The notes below the pieces were generated by a model. It saw only the letters and a program-made list of their open reading frames with translations. It did not search any database and was not told the origin of the DNA. A program made the position numbers and the translations under genes. This document shows, piece after piece, positions 15,135-24,176 of a DNA stretch of 64,000 bases; positions within the stretch are counted from its first letter, which is position 1, and each line of letters opens with the position of its first letter. The DNA comes from Nitrospiria bacterium (GTDB taxonomy: Bacteria > Nitrospirota > UBA9217): positions 1-64,000 of the forward strand of contig CAKKRC010000004.1 of assembly GCA_919902495.1 (NCBI GenBank), given 5' to 3'.

Positions 15135-16192
15135 TGCGGACCGGACGACACTTCCATATTCTGATCCTCCTCGCCGCCGTTGTCGCGGTCCAGCTCCTGA
15201 CGCTCGTCGCGGGCAAGGGGTTCTACCTCACGCAGTTCACCATGACGGCGTACTACTCCCTTATCATCATCGGGCTCTGCCTGCTCATGGGGTACGCGGG
15301 CCAGATATCGCTCGGGCATGCAGGCTTCTTCGCCATCGGCGGTTACACGTCGGCGGTCCTCACTACCGTGGACCTCTCCGCGTACAAGGGATCGGCGCTC
15401 ACCGGGATCCTGATAAAACTGTCGCTCCTGACCGGCCGTCAGGACCTCTACGGCGGCCAGATGCTCTCATTCCATCCCTGGGCGGCATGCGTCGTCGCGG
15501 TCATCCTGACGGTGATCATCGCATATGCGATCGGCGTCCCGGTGCTCAAGCTGAAAGGGCACTACCTCGCCATGGCGACCCTCGGCTTCGGCACAATCAT
15601 TTACAGCGTCGTGCTCGGCACCCAGAAGTTCGGGGCCGCCGACGGCATCTCGAGCGTGCCGGCCTTCCCGCTCCTGCCCGGCCTCGTCGTGAGCGGGGCT
15701 CCCGGCCTCCGGGTCCAGAATTTCTACATCGCCTGGGGACTCGTCGCGTGCGGCATGCTGCTGCTCCTGAACCTCATCGACTCGCGCGTCGGCAGGGCGC
15801 TCCGGTCCATCCACGGCGCCGAGGACGCGGCGAATGCCATGGGCGTCGACACCGCGCGGTATAAGCTCAACACCTTCGTGCTCTCCGCGGTATTCGCCGC
15901 GGTGGCCGGCGTGTTCCTAACACACTTCAACGGCGGCATCGGCCCCTCCGAGGCGTCCATCATGAAGTCGGTGCGGTACGTGGCGATCGTGGCCGTGGGC
16001 GGCATGGCAAGCCTCTGGGGCACGCTCATCATGAGCGCCGCGCTGAACTTTCTGTCGCTCCGCGGCTACTTCGGCTCTTTTGACGACGCCGTGTTCGGCG
16101 GGGTCCTGGTCCTCATCATGCTGTTCTCCCCCGAGGGGATCCTGCAGTTCGATGCACGAACGATGGTGAAGAAGCTGTTTCAGAGAGCATGA
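15134..16192 (+). CDS. livM: Branched-chain amino-acid-type ABC transporter permease
   Basis: A 352-residue permease with about nine spans, carrying the LivM signature GYAGQISLGHAGFFAIGGY near residue 55 and VGRALRSIHGAEDAANAMGVD, the cytoplasmic loop that contacts the ATPases. Partner of LivH. The start overlaps the livH stop (TGATG). It is followed by a repeat-filled spacer before livG. Confidence 0.93.
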   Translation: MRTGRHFHILILLAAVVAVQLLTLVAGKGFYLTQFTMTAYYSLIIIGLCLLMGYAGQISLGHAGFFAIGGYTSAVLTTVDLSAYKGSALTGILIKLSLLTGRQDLYGGQMLSFHPWAACVVAVILTVIIAYAIGVPVLKLKGHYLAMATLGFGTIIYSVVLGTQKFGAADGISSVPAFPLLPGLVVSGAPGLRVQNFYIAWGLVACGMLLLLNLIDSRVGRALRSIHGAEDAANAMGVDTARYKLNTFVLSAVFAAVAGVFLTHFNGGIGPSEASIMKSVRYVAIVAVGGMASLWGTLIMSAALNFLSLRGYFGSFDDAVFGGVLVLIMLFSPEGILQFDARTMVKKLFQRA

Positions 16193-16204
16193 CAAATAGC
16201 AAAG

Positions 16205-16325
16205 GCCTGTCTCTCGCCAAGGCGCAAAGGTCGCAAAGGAAGGCCTGAAGCTGATCCGTTAAAAAAGACTCAAAAAACATTTCTTTGTTCGCTTTCTTTG
16301 CGTCTTAGCGGCTTTGCGAGAAAAT
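16205..16325. repeat. Inverted phrase-like repeat between livM and livG
   Basis: The left words CTCGCCAAGGCGCAAAGGTCGCAAAGG (16213-16239) are reverse complements of the right words TTTGCGTCTTAGCGGCTTTGCGAG (about 16296-16319), separated by about 55 bp. They can fold into a long imperfect hairpin between two genes of the same transporter. Confidence 0.75.
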
Positions 16326-16393
16326 GAATTTCGTGTATTGTGATCTTGTCGGTCTTTGCGAGAGAAGGGTCCGTTGTGATCGTTCCTGATATT

Positions 16394-17158
16394 ATGCCTC
16401 TACTTGAAGTCAACAATATCGGCAAGCGCTTCGGCGGCCTCCAGGCCGTCAAGGACGTGAGCTTTTCCGTCCAGCGCGGCACGATCAAGGCGGTCATCGG
16501 CCCCAACGGCGCCGGCAAGACGACCCTCTTTAACCTCGTGTCGGGGTTCCTTCCGAGCGACACCGGGACGATCACGTTCAGGGATACCGCGATCCACGGC
16601 AAGGAGCCCCACCAGATCGCCGGGCTCGGCCTCTCACGCACCTTCCAGCATATCAGGCTGTTCTCGCACATGACCGCGCTCGAGAATGTCATGGTCGGAC
16701 GGCATGTCAAGGGGCGGGCGGGATTTCTGGCGGGCATGCTGGGCCTGCCCGGGACGCGTCGCGAGGACCAGGCGCATCGTGACCGGGCGCTCGAGGTCAT
16801 GGACCTGCTCGGCATCGCGGCCTTCGCCGATACCGATGCGACCAGTCTTTCCTACGGGCAGCAGCGCGTCGTCGAGCTGGCGCGGGCACTGGCTACCGAG
16901 CCGGCCATGCTGCTCCTGGACGAACCCGCCGCGGGGCTCAACATGCGGGAGACCGCGGATATGGCCAAGTTGATCATGAAGATCCGCGATCGCGGGATCA
17001 CCGTGCTGATCGTTGAGCATGATATGTCCCTGGTCATGAACATTTCCGACGAGATCGTGGTCCTGTCCTACGGAGAAAAGATCGCCGACGACATGCCCCT
17101 TGCGGTACAGCAGAACCCTCATGTGATCCGGGTCTACCTGGGAGAGGACGATGCTTAG
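16394..17158 (+). CDS. livG: Branched-chain amino-acid-type ABC transporter ATPase
   Basis: A 254-residue ATPase subunit. Walker A is GPNGAGKTT, the signature is LSYGQQRVVELARAL, and Walker B is MLLLDEPAAGLN followed by the H-loop EHD. The length and GLSRTFQHIRLF loop fit LivG. The ATG at 16394 matches the usual family N-terminus (MPLLEVNNI); an upstream GTG in frame is possible because AGAAGGG lies before it. The end overlaps livF by 8 bp. Confidence 0.93.
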   Translation: MPLLEVNNIGKRFGGLQAVKDVSFSVQRGTIKAVIGPNGAGKTTLFNLVSGFLPSDTGTITFRDTAIHGKEPHQIAGLGLSRTFQHIRLFSHMTALENVMVGRHVKGRAGFLAGMLGLPGTRREDQAHRDRALEVMDLLGIAAFADTDATSLSYGQQRVVELARALATEPAMLLLDEPAAGLNMRETADMAKLIMKIRDRGITVLIVEHDMSLVMNISDEIVVLSYGEKIADDMPLAVQQNPHVIRVYLGEDDA

Positions 17159-17885
17159 GGTCCACAACCTCAGCGCTGGCTATGGGAGCCTGCACGTGCT
17201 CCGCAGGCTCTCGCTTCACGTGAAGCCGGGCGAGATCGTCACGATCATCGGCGCCAACGGCGCGGGCAAGTCGACGCTCCTCCGGACCATCACCGGACTG
17301 CTCAGGGCATCGTCCGGCGAGGTCCTGTTCAAGGGCGAGGACATCCAGCGTATCCCGCCCGAGCAGGTCGTGTTCCGCGGCTGTTCGCTCGTCCCGGAAG
17401 GCAGACAGGTCTTTGCAGCGATGCCGGTGAGGGAAAACCTTCTGCTCGGCGCGTATGTCCAGCACAAGCGGGGCAAGCGCGATGAGGTCGCTCATGACCT
17501 CGACCGGGTCTTCGGGCTCTTCCCGGTCCTCAGGCAGCGCGAGCATCAGCTGGCCGGGACCCTCTCGGGCGGCGAACAGCAGATGCTTGCCATCGGCCGC
17601 GCGCTCATGGCACGGCCGACGCTCATCATGCTGGACGAGCCGTCCATGGGCCTGGCGCCGCTCATCGTCAAGGACATCTTTCATATCATCGCCAAGATCC
17701 GCGATGAAGGATGCACGGTGCTCCTGGTGGAGCAGAACGCCCGGAGCGCCCTCAAGATCGCGAACCGCGGCTATGTCCTGGAGACCGGCAGGATCATCCT
17801 CGAGGGAGACGCCGGGGACCTTCTGGCCAACCGCGAGATCCAGCGGGCCTATCTGGGCAAGGACCTGGATGGGGAGAACAAATAA
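17151..17885 (+). CDS. livF: Branched-chain amino-acid-type ABC transporter ATPase
   Basis: A 244-residue ATPase with Walker A GANGAGKST, signature LSGGEQQMLAIGRAL and Walker B LIMLDEPSMGLAP, plus the LivF-typical VPEGRQVFAAMPVRENLLLGAY. Pairs with LivG to power LivHM. The start overlaps the livG end, indicating coupled translation. Confidence 0.93.
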   Translation: MLRVHNLSAGYGSLHVLRRLSLHVKPGEIVTIIGANGAGKSTLLRTITGLLRASSGEVLFKGEDIQRIPPEQVVFRGCSLVPEGRQVFAAMPVRENLLLGAYVQHKRGKRDEVAHDLDRVFGLFPVLRQREHQLAGTLSGGEQQMLAIGRALMARPTLIMLDEPSMGLAPLIVKDIFHIIAKIRDEGCTVLLVEQNARSALKIANRGYVLETGRIILEGDAGDLLANREIQRAYLGKDLDGENK

Positions 17886-17970
17886 GACAGGGGACCGGTA
17901 GCCAGGGGCCAGTAGCCGGAAGGCGGCCCAACCCCTTGACCCTGGCCCCCGGACCCTGGACCCTGTTTCA
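17886..17970. repeat. Phrase-like inverted repeat between livF and the ligase gene
   Basis: GGGGACCGGTAGCCAGGGGCC (about 17890-17910) is partly complementary to GACCCTGGCCCCCGGACCC (about 17938-17956). CCCTGGACCCTG words follow. A related fragment (GGACCCTTGACCCTG) is near 26630. Confidence 0.65.
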
Positions 17971-17982
17971 ATGGAGGTACCT

Positions 17983-19281
17983 ATGTTCTGGCAGCAGGAA
18001 AGCGAATGCATGGACCGCAAAGAACTGGAACAGCTCCAGCTCGAACGGCTCGAGTCCACCCTGAACCGGGTCTATCTGAACGTTCCCTTCTACCTGAAGA
18101 AGTTCGACGAGATGGGGTTCAACCCCGACGACCTGTCCTCGCTCGACGACCTCGGGAAGCTGCCCTTCACCGCGAAAAGCGATCTCCGGGAGAACTACCC
18201 CTACGGTCTCTTCGCCTTTCCGCTCCGCGAGGTGGTGCGGGTACACGCATCCTCCGGCACGACCGGCGTGTCCACGGTCGTTGGCTATACGCGAAACGAC
18301 ATCAAGACATGGTCGAACCTCGTGGGGCGCGTCCTCACGGCGGGCGGCGTCACCGCCGATGACGTGGTCCAGATATCGTTCAACTACGGCCTCTTCACCG
18401 GCGCTTTCGGGCTGCACTATGGCGCGGAGCGCGTCGGCGCGTCGGTCATCCCCATGTCCAGCGGCAACACGAAACGCCAGATCAAGATCATGCAGGACTT
18501 CAAGACCACGGCGCTCGTCAGTACGCCGAGCTACGCCATGCTCATTGCCGATACGATCCGGGAGATGAACATCGATCCCAACTCCCTTTCGCTCAAGTGG
18601 GGCCTCTTCGGCGCCGAGCCCTGGTCGGACTCCATGCGCAGGGAGCTGGAACAGAAGCTGATGATAAAGGCCACGGACAACTACGGACTCTCCGAGGTCA
18701 TGGGGCCGGGAGTCGCGGGTGAATGCCTTCACCAGAACGGCCTGCACATCAGCGAGGACCATTTCCTCGTCGAGGTCATTGATCCCGAGACGCTCCAGCC
18801 CGTCAAGCTCGGCGAGGTGGGCGAGATGGTCATTACCACCCTGACAAAAGAGGCCTTCCCCATGATCCGCTATCGCACCCGCGATCTCACACGGCTTATG
18901 CCGGAGACGTGCCCCTGCGGCAGGACCCTGCGCCGCATGAGCCGCGTTATGGGCAGGACCGACGACATGCTCATCATCCGCGGCGTCAACGTGTTCCCGT
19001 CGCAGATAGAAGCCGTGCTCTTCGACGTTGAAGGCACCGAGCCGCACTACCAGATCGTCATTGACCGGAAGGGCGCGCTGGACGATGCGACGGTGCTCGT
19101 GGAGGCCTCGGAAAAGATCTTCTTCGACGAGATGAAAAAACAGAAGGAGCTCATCGACACGATCAAGAAGCGCATGGCCTCGGAGCTTGGGATCGCCGTC
19201 GAGGTGAAACTCGTGGAGAAGAAGACCATCGAGCGATTTGAAGGGAAGGCAAAGCGGGTCATCGACAACCGGAAACTCTAA
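17983..19281 (+). CDS. paaK: Phenylacetate-CoA ligase-family enzyme
   Basis: A 432-residue adenylate-forming enzyme of the PaaK family, which activates phenylacetate or related aryl acids with ATP and CoA. The ATP-binding loop is SSGTTGVST near residue 95. [15 protein letters not shown] and [20 protein letters not shown] are the characteristic core and C-terminal motifs. A zinc-like CPCGR precedes the hinge. The ATG at 17983 has GGAGG six bases upstream. With the ACT protein and LIV-type transporter it suggests uptake and activation of aryl acids, or use of aryl-CoA from amino-acid fermentation. Exact substrate unknown. Confidence 0.87.
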   Translation: MFWQQESECMDRKELEQLQLERLESTLNRVYLNVPFYLKKFDEMGFNPDDLSSLDDLGKLPFTAKSDLRENYPYGLFAFPLREVVRVHASSGTTGVSTVVGYTRNDIKTWSNLVGRVLTAGGVTADDVVQISFNYGLFTGAFGLHYGAERVGASVIPMSSGNTKRQIKIMQDFKTTALVSTPSYAMLIADTIREMNIDPNSLSLKWGLFGAEPWSDSMRRELEQKLMIKATDNYGLSEVMGPGVAGECLHQNGLHISEDHFLVEVIDPETLQPVKLGEVGEMVITTLTKEAFPMIRYRTRDLTRLMPETCPCGRTLRRMSRVMGRTDDMLIIRGVNVFPSQIEAVLFDVEGTEPHYQIVIDRKGALDDATVLVEASEKIFFDEMKKQKELIDTIKKRMASELGIAVEVKLVEKKTIERFEGKAKRVIDNRKL

Positions 19282-19296
19282 TACACATATGAATCC

Positions 19297-19412
19297 ACCA
19301 CAGAGACACAGAGGCACAGAGGACGTCAACATCAGGATCTATTCTTTGGATTGTAAACCCGAATCAGGCTTTTGTTTCTTGATTTTCTCTGTGACCTCTG
19401 TGCCTCTGTGGT
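19297..19412. repeat. CCACAGAG/CTCTGTGG inverted repeat
   Basis: Words ACCACAGAGACACAGAGG start at 19297 and their near-perfect reverse complement CCTCTGTGCCTCTGTGGT ends at 19412. The arms are about 27 nt, with about 60 bp between. One of the clearest members of the dispersed family. Confidence 0.85.
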
Positions 19413-19449
19413 AAATAGTTAATTCCGTTTTTGACTTACTCTTTTTCAT

Positions 19450-20277
19450 ATGAACTGTATCGACTTCCATACCCATATTTTCCCCGACCGGATCGCGAAG
19501 CAGGCCGTCGCGGCGCTGGCCGAGGAATCCGGCGAATACGTTCCCCGGACCGACGGCACGCTCAAGGGACTGCTTGCTTCCATGGACCAAGCGGGCATTT
19601 CGTTGAGCGTCGTGGCGAACATCGCGACCCGGCCGTCGCAGATGCTGCCTATCTTCGAATTCTGCCGGCATATCGCGGGAGAACGCATTGTCCCGCTCAT
19701 CTCGGTCCATCCCGATAATCCGATGAACGAGGTGGGGATGCTGTTCACCCGCGCCGCGGAGGCGGGCATCAAAGGCGTCAAGCTCCATCCCATGTACCAG
19801 GGCTTCGCCATCGACGACCGCAGGATGTACCCGCTCTACCAACTCATCGAGCATTACGGCTTCTTCGTCGTCTTCCATACAGGCGATGATATGGCCTTCC
19901 CGGGAAACAACCAGGCCGACGTGGAGCGGGTGAAAGCGATCGCCGATCAGTTCAAGGACCTTGTGATCGTTGCTACGCATGTGGGGGGATGGCGGCAGTG
20001 GGACCGGATCGGAGGACTGGGGAAATGCGGGAACGTGTATACCGAAACATCCATCACGCTGACCGAGATCGACGACGACCGGTTCATCAAGGCCCTGTCG
20101 CAGTTCGATGAAGACCGCGTCTTGTTCGGAAGCGACAGCCCCTGGTCGGACCAAAAGGAGATGCTGGAGCGCACACTGCGTCTCGGGATGGCGGACAGCA
20201 GGAAGGAAAAGCTGCTGTTCCGGAATGCCCAGGCGCTCCTGGGAGGCAATGCGCCGGCGAAGAGCTACTCGCCATAG
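19450..20277 (+). CDS. Amidohydrolase-family metal-dependent hydrolase
   Basis: A 275-residue TIM-barrel hydrolase of the amidohydrolase-2/TatD-like superfamily. Metal ligands are visible: H7-x-H9 (DFHTHIF), a mid-barrel KLHPMYQGF, VVFHTGDD, ATHVGGW and the terminal Asp in FGSDSPW. Members act on varied C-N, C-O or decarboxylation substrates, so the reaction is open. No signal peptide. Its 3' end overlaps by 13 bp the convergent cytochrome gene. Confidence 0.85.
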   Translation: MNCIDFHTHIFPDRIAKQAVAALAEESGEYVPRTDGTLKGLLASMDQAGISLSVVANIATRPSQMLPIFEFCRHIAGERIVPLISVHPDNPMNEVGMLFTRAAEAGIKGVKLHPMYQGFAIDDRRMYPLYQLIEHYGFFVVFHTGDDMAFPGNNQADVERVKAIADQFKDLVIVATHVGGWRQWDRIGGLGKCGNVYTETSITLTEIDDDRFIKALSQFDEDRVLFGSDSPWSDQKEMLERTLRLGMADSRKEKLLFRNAQALLGGNAPAKSYSP

Positions 20278-20558
20278 GTCTTCGAAAGATAATCGGCAAG
20301 CACCTCGAGCTCTTCATCGTTCATCGGGCAGGTGCTTCTCTGCATCCTGCTGAGCGTGAGCACCCAGCCCTTGCGGTCGCTGGCCAGGTCCTTGAACTTC
20401 GTGTTCTTGTGGCACTTCAGGCACTTCTGCTCGAACAGGGCCTTGCCGTCCAGTTTCTTTGCTTTTTCCTCTCCAAACGCGTTCGGCAGCATCAGCAGCA
20501 CAGCAGAAACCACAACGCATAGAACTGTAATAACGCTGTTTCTTGAGAACCTGTTCAT
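20265..20558 (-). CDS. Small monoheme cytochrome c
   Basis: A 97-residue exported protein with a signal peptide (about 1-29), one haem site CLKCH and candidate axial Met residues in MQRSTCPMNDEE before a C-terminal helix (LEVLADYLSKTYG). This is class I cytochrome c architecture. The ATG at 20558 has GGAGGA five bases upstream, which excludes earlier in-frame starts. Likely a periplasmic electron carrier; the partner is not evident. It converges on the amidohydrolase with a 13-bp overlap. Confidence 0.85.
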   Translation of the reverse strand: MNRFSRNSVITVLCVVVSAVLLMLPNAFGEEKAKKLDGKALFEQKCLKCHKNTKFKDLASDRKGWVLTLSRMQRSTCPMNDEELEVLADYLSKTYGE

Positions 20559-20727
20559 GACATTCCTCCCTGGATCGCTTCGTACGGACATTGTGTTTCC
20601 CCAGGACAAGGTTAGCAGGGACGCCCGATTTTGTCAAACGGAGAAGTACCTGAGCAGCGTCTTCCGTGCTGCGGGGGGGAGGGGCCGGTAGCGGCAAACC
20701 GCTGTTTTTCGGGTCTCCACTGAGGTC

Positions 20728-20756
20728 TTTACCCGCATACCGGAGTAGTTTATAAT
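20728..20756 (+). promoter_or_regulatory. Sigma-70-type promoter for the thioesterase gene
   Basis: TTTACC (20728-20733), a 17-bp spacer and a perfect TATAAT (20751-20756). Predicted start near 20763 gives a leader of about 25 nt with AGGAGGAA. Confidence 0.75.
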
Positions 20757-20787
20757 GGCGGCACTTGACCGGCAAGGAGGAAGGCAC

Positions 20788-21195
20788 ATGGACGCGATGA
20801 AGAAGTTCGTTCAGCAGGACCAGTTTGCGCGGCACCTCGGCGTCGAGGTCCTGGAACACGGCAAAGGCGCCGCGAAGGCCCGCATGGAGATCGGCAGGCA
20901 TCACTTGAACAGCGCCGGAATGGTCCACGGAGGCGCGATCTTTTCCCTGGCCGACGCGGTCTTCTCCATTGCGTCGAACTCCCACGGAACGCTCGCCGTG
21001 GCCATCAACGTGAGCATTTCCTTCTTCAAGTCCGTGACCAGCGGCACACTTACCGCTACTGCGGAAGAGGTCTCGATCAACCCGAAGCTGGCAACGTATC
21101 TGATCACGGTGACGGACGATACCGGGAACAAGATTGCCCTCTTCCAGGGGACGGTGTACCGGAAAAAGGACAGCATTGCGGATATCGTGAAGTAG
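20788..21195 (+). CDS. PaaI-type hotdog thioesterase
   Basis: A 135-residue hotdog-fold acyl-CoA thioesterase. The family motif HHLNSAGMVHGGAIFSLADAVFSIA (about 35-60) carries the catalytic-loop HGG and Asp. Enzymes of this group hydrolyse aryl- or hydroxyaryl-CoA esters, which would fit the PaaK-type ligase nearby (inference). ATG at 20788 chosen for AGGAGGAA six bases upstream. Own promoter; probably monocistronic. Confidence 0.87.
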   Translation: MDAMKKFVQQDQFARHLGVEVLEHGKGAAKARMEIGRHHLNSAGMVHGGAIFSLADAVFSIASNSHGTLAVAINVSISFFKSVTSGTLTATAEEVSINPKLATYLITVTDDTGNKIALFQGTVYRKKDSIADIVK

Positions 21196-21204
21196 CTCAG
21201 GATA

Positions 21205-21298
21205 ATCTTGCCACCAAGACCCGAAGGCTCTAAGAAAAGCAAAGTCTTCCGTCTGAGGATCTACTTATCTTCGTGTCTTGGCGCCTTCGTGGCAAAAT
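21205..21298. repeat. CCACCAAGAC/GTCTTGG inverted repeat
   Basis: TTGCCACCAAGAC near 21208 is matched by GTCTTGGCGCCTTCGTGGCAA (about 21276-21296) on the opposite strand. The arm is interrupted by a short deletion. Same style as the other gene-end repeats. Confidence 0.65.
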
Positions 21299-21306
21299 GA
21301 GTTCTT

Positions 21307-22560
21307 ATGTCTGAACAAAACACTTCGAGCCCTTCCTTCCACTACGCCTGGATCATCGTCCTCACCGGCACGATCGTCATTATGGCCTGCCTCGGCTTCG
21401 GCCGTTTCGCGCTCGGCATGCTGCTCCCGTCCATGGCCGCGTCGCTCAAGCTTTCCTACGCCCAGATCGGCTATATCAGCACCGGAAACTTCATCGGCTA
21501 CCTCGCCGCGGTCCTGCTCTGCGCCCCCATCGCGAAGCGGATCGGCTCACGCCAGCTCATCGTCGTCGCCCTTGCGATCATCGCCGTGTCCATGGCGCTC
21601 ATCAGCCGGGCGCAGGGCTTCGTCTCGGTACTTCTGCTCTACCTCATCACCGGCATCGGCAGCGGCGCGGCGAACGTGCCCATGATGGGGCTCATTACGG
21701 CGTGGTTCGACCGGTCGATCCGCGGAAGGGCGGCCGGGTTCGTCGTGATCGGCAGCGGTTTCGCCATCATCATTTCGGGCAAACTGATACCCTTTGTCAA
21801 TGGCCAGGTGGGCCCGGACGGCTGGAGGACGAACTGGATGGTCCTCGCGGGCGCGGTCGCGGCGATCGCCGTGTTCGCCTTTCTCGTGCTGAGGAACAAA
21901 CCGGAAGAGAAGGGGCTGGGGCCGCTGGGGAGCGAGGACAGGATCGTTCCTTCCGTGACGGTGACCGCGGCGGCGGGCAGGGAGAACATCTACAGGAACA
22001 AGACCCTGTATCTTCTGGGCGGGATCTACTTCCTGTTCGGCTATACCTACGTGATCTATGCCACCTTCATCGTGACCACGCTGGTCAACGAGCACGGCTT
22101 TTCCGAGGCCGTCGCCGGCAATTTCTGGGCCTGGGTGGGCTTGCTCAGTCTGTTTTCTGGTCCGGTCTTCGGTACGCTGTCGGACCGCATCGGCAGGAAG
22201 GCCGGGCTGATGCTCGTCTTCCTTCTCCAGATGCTCGCCTATCTCATGGTCGCCGCAAACCTTCCCCCGCTCTTCCTGTATCTGTCGATCGGGTTCTACG
22301 GGATCGTCGCCTGGTCCATCCCGTCCATCATGGTAGCAGCCGTCAGCGAGTATGTCGGGCCGGAGAAGGCCCTCGCCGCCTTCGGGTTCATAACGTTCAT
22401 CTTCGGCCTCGGCCAGATCGCCGGCCCGTCGATCGCCGGCGTCCTCGCCGAGCGGACCGGCAGCTTTTCTTCGAGCTTTTTCATGGCTGCAGGCCTCGCC
22501 GCCGCAGCCATCCTGCTGACGTCCTTCCTCAGAAGACCGCACCACCAGGAAAACAAATAA
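21307..22560 (+). CDS. Major facilitator superfamily transporter
   Basis: A 417-residue MFS protein with twelve predicted spans and a cytoplasmic linker near residues 200-225. The N-terminal half shows GFGRFALGMLLPSMAASLKLSYAQIGYISTGN, typical of the YbfB/YjiJ-like branch. The loop 8-9 motif LSDRIGRKAG is the second-half signature. Substrate unknown; monocarboxylates or aromatic acids are plausible. The ATG lies right after a repeat, with no strong ribosome site. Confidence 0.87.
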   Translation: MSEQNTSSPSFHYAWIIVLTGTIVIMACLGFGRFALGMLLPSMAASLKLSYAQIGYISTGNFIGYLAAVLLCAPIAKRIGSRQLIVVALAIIAVSMALISRAQGFVSVLLLYLITGIGSGAANVPMMGLITAWFDRSIRGRAAGFVVIGSGFAIIISGKLIPFVNGQVGPDGWRTNWMVLAGAVAAIAVFAFLVLRNKPEEKGLGPLGSEDRIVPSVTVTAAAGRENIYRNKTLYLLGGIYFLFGYTYVIYATFIVTTLVNEHGFSEAVAGNFWAWVGLLSLFSGPVFGTLSDRIGRKAGLMLVFLLQMLAYLMVAANLPPLFLYLSIGFYGIVAWSIPSIMVAAVSEYVGPEKALAAFGFITFIFGLGQIAGPSIAGVLAERTGSFSSSFFMAAGLAAAAILLTSFLRRPHHQENK

Positions 22561-22564
22561 GAAA

Positions 22565-22589
22565 GCCGCCGAAGGCACCCTTCAGCGGC
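22565..22589 (-). terminator. Candidate terminator for the Mrr-like gene
   Basis: Hairpin with arms GCCGCCGAAGG and CCTTCAGCGGC (one mismatch). On the minus strand it is followed by TTTCTTATTTGTTTT. It lies about 105 bp beyond the stop at 22694 and just after the MFS stop, so it may serve both convergent genes. Confidence 0.5.
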
Positions 22590-22693
22590 ATACTGTTACC
22601 GGATTCCCGTCACGATGCCTTTCGTAACTCAGCCCGGGAGAAACGCCGGCATTCCAGACCCGGCCCTCGGCAGTCCCCGGCAGATGCGGTCCT

Positions 22694-23803
22694 TCACGGC
22701 GTGAACACCCATTTATTACCGCACTTCGGGCACCGTACGTTCAGCTGCCCGCGGTTGACCGGGACGTTCAACTGCTGCGAGCAGGTCTGACACGCAATGA
22801 TCGTCGTTGTCTTCACTTCTCCGTTACTGTTCATCTCAGGCTGATAGAGCCACAGCGATCCGCACTCAGTGCATGTTACCTTTATCATCCCCTGGTCGGT
22901 CGGCACCCTCGTCTGCTGGTTGCATTCCGCGCAGAAGATCGTCCTCGTGTTCTTCAAGGAAGCGGCCTCTGAAGGCACGGAGGGTTCAAGGCTCTCTACG
23001 GACTCCACTTCCTCCGGCAGTTCCTCGTTGACGGTATCCTCGGGAGGAGCTGTCCCCTGCTCTGCGGCTTGTGCAGGCTCTGTTGCTTGTTCCGGTTCCG
23101 GGGCCTCGATCGGTACGGATGGCCTTTCCGGTTCTGGAACTGCTACCGGTTCCGGGGCTTTTGCCGGTTCCGGGGCCGCAGCCGGTCCAGGCGGCATATC
23201 CGGTTCGGGTGACTCTGCCGATACAAGCAATTTTACCGGTTCTGGCGCCTGGACCAACACAGGCGGTCTTTCCGGTTCCGGAGCTTGTGTCGATACGTTC
23301 GGTTTTCCCGGCTCGCGTTCATTCTTCCGGTCGGAGTCCGCGACCTTCTCATAGGTTGCGGCGCTGACGGGCTTCTTGACCGGCGCAGGAACGACCCTGG
23401 CCTTGTGTCCCAGCTCGGGTATCCTGCCGGTCCGCATGAACTCGTCGCCGAATGCCGACAGGAACAATCGTGTCGTTCGATCGCGGTTGAAAAGTTCGAG
23501 TCCCTTCCCGTGCGCGAATTCGTGCGCTTCAGGCAGGCAATCAGTCGTCGTGATCAGGTATCCTTCCCTGCAGCCGATCTGGCCCATTGCCGTATGGAAC
23601 TGCTGAAGGACCGGCCGGCCGATGAAGGCGTCGCGGTATTTCTTGCAGAGCACGGCGATCCGGTCGCCGCTCTTGCCGACCAGGACCGCGTCGGCTCCGG
23701 AATCGGTGCTCCGCTCCACCTCGAAGCCCTGCCGCGAAAAGGCCTCGAGCGTCAGGCGCAGAAAATCCGAGTGAGAAAGTGAATTGAAGATAGTTGGTGT
23801 CAT
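22694..23803 (-). CDS. Mrr-like nuclease-fold protein with Pro-Glu linker and two zinc ribbons
   Basis: A 369-residue three-part protein. Residues 1-130 resemble the Mrr/RecB-type restriction endonuclease fold: DFLRLTLEAFSRQGFEVE, then SGADAVL, then RIAVLCKKY. In Mrr the last motif is normally QCK or ExK; here the acidic or Gln position is Leu, so cleavage activity is doubtful. Residues about 135-275 are a low-complexity linker with repeated PEP/APEPE units. Two similar ribbons follow, each CxxC-x17-CxxC (CAECNQQ...CTECG and CQTCSQQ...CPKCG). Probably nucleic-acid binding or a regulatory adaptor. No restriction-modification partner is adjacent. Confidence 0.7.
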   Translation of the reverse strand: MTPTIFNSLSHSDFLRLTLEAFSRQGFEVERSTDSGADAVLVGKSGDRIAVLCKKYRDAFIGRPVLQQFHTAMGQIGCREGYLITTTDCLPEAHEFAHGKGLELFNRDRTTRLFLSAFGDEFMRTGRIPELGHKARVVPAPVKKPVSAATYEKVADSDRKNEREPGKPNVSTQAPEPERPPVLVQAPEPVKLLVSAESPEPDMPPGPAAAPEPAKAPEPVAVPEPERPSVPIEAPEPEQATEPAQAAEQGTAPPEDTVNEELPEEVESVESLEPSVPSEAASLKNTRTIFCAECNQQTRVPTDQGMIKVTCTECGSLWLYQPEMNSNGEVKTTTIIACQTCSQQLNVPVNRGQLNVRCPKCGNKWVFTP

Positions 23804-24176
23804 CGTTTCAAAAAGACGGTCATGGTCAGACGTGTTCGATGATCGTCGCTATGACAACGGGGAACTTCTTCTGCTCCAGCGTGGATCCCGGGGGTATCAC
23901 GGGCGCCGGCCTCGAATCTCAATAATCAGGTGACCCCATAACGTTCCTTGCAAGGGTTTATTGACCAGTGACCGGCAAGCGAGTCAGGGGGAAGGGTTGG
24001 ACAAAACAATAAAGACATTGATATTGGTCACAATGAAATTTATCAAGCCGCAAGACCGGACCCTAATGCTTCAGCGACAGGAGAATTTCAACATAGCATT
24101 TCTGTCCCTTACGGTCCGCAGGTCAATGTCAACGGCAAGGACCTGACCTTCAGAGGTGAGAAGGTTTTAGCCGGGC
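23804..24176. other. Intergenic stretch with possible gene remnant
   Basis: No intact gene. On the plus strand one frame is open from 23972 to the TGA ending at 24190 and encodes a peptide with protein-like composition (GHNEIYQAARPDPNASATG; ISVPYGPQVNVNGKDL) but has no start codon or ribosome site. It may be the tail of a decayed gene. The rest shows nothing I can name. Confidence 0.3.

Noticed and set aside
17207-17224. CTTCACGTGAAG palindrome inside livF, parS-like core
   Set aside because: Only the central 10-12 bp fit; the outer parS positions do not, and it lies within a conserved coding region far from parAB.
20314-20985. 223-codon minus-strand frame across the cytochrome and thioesterase region
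   Set aside because: It is out of frame with the haem-containing cytochrome and antisense to the thioesterase, which has its own promoter and ribosome site.
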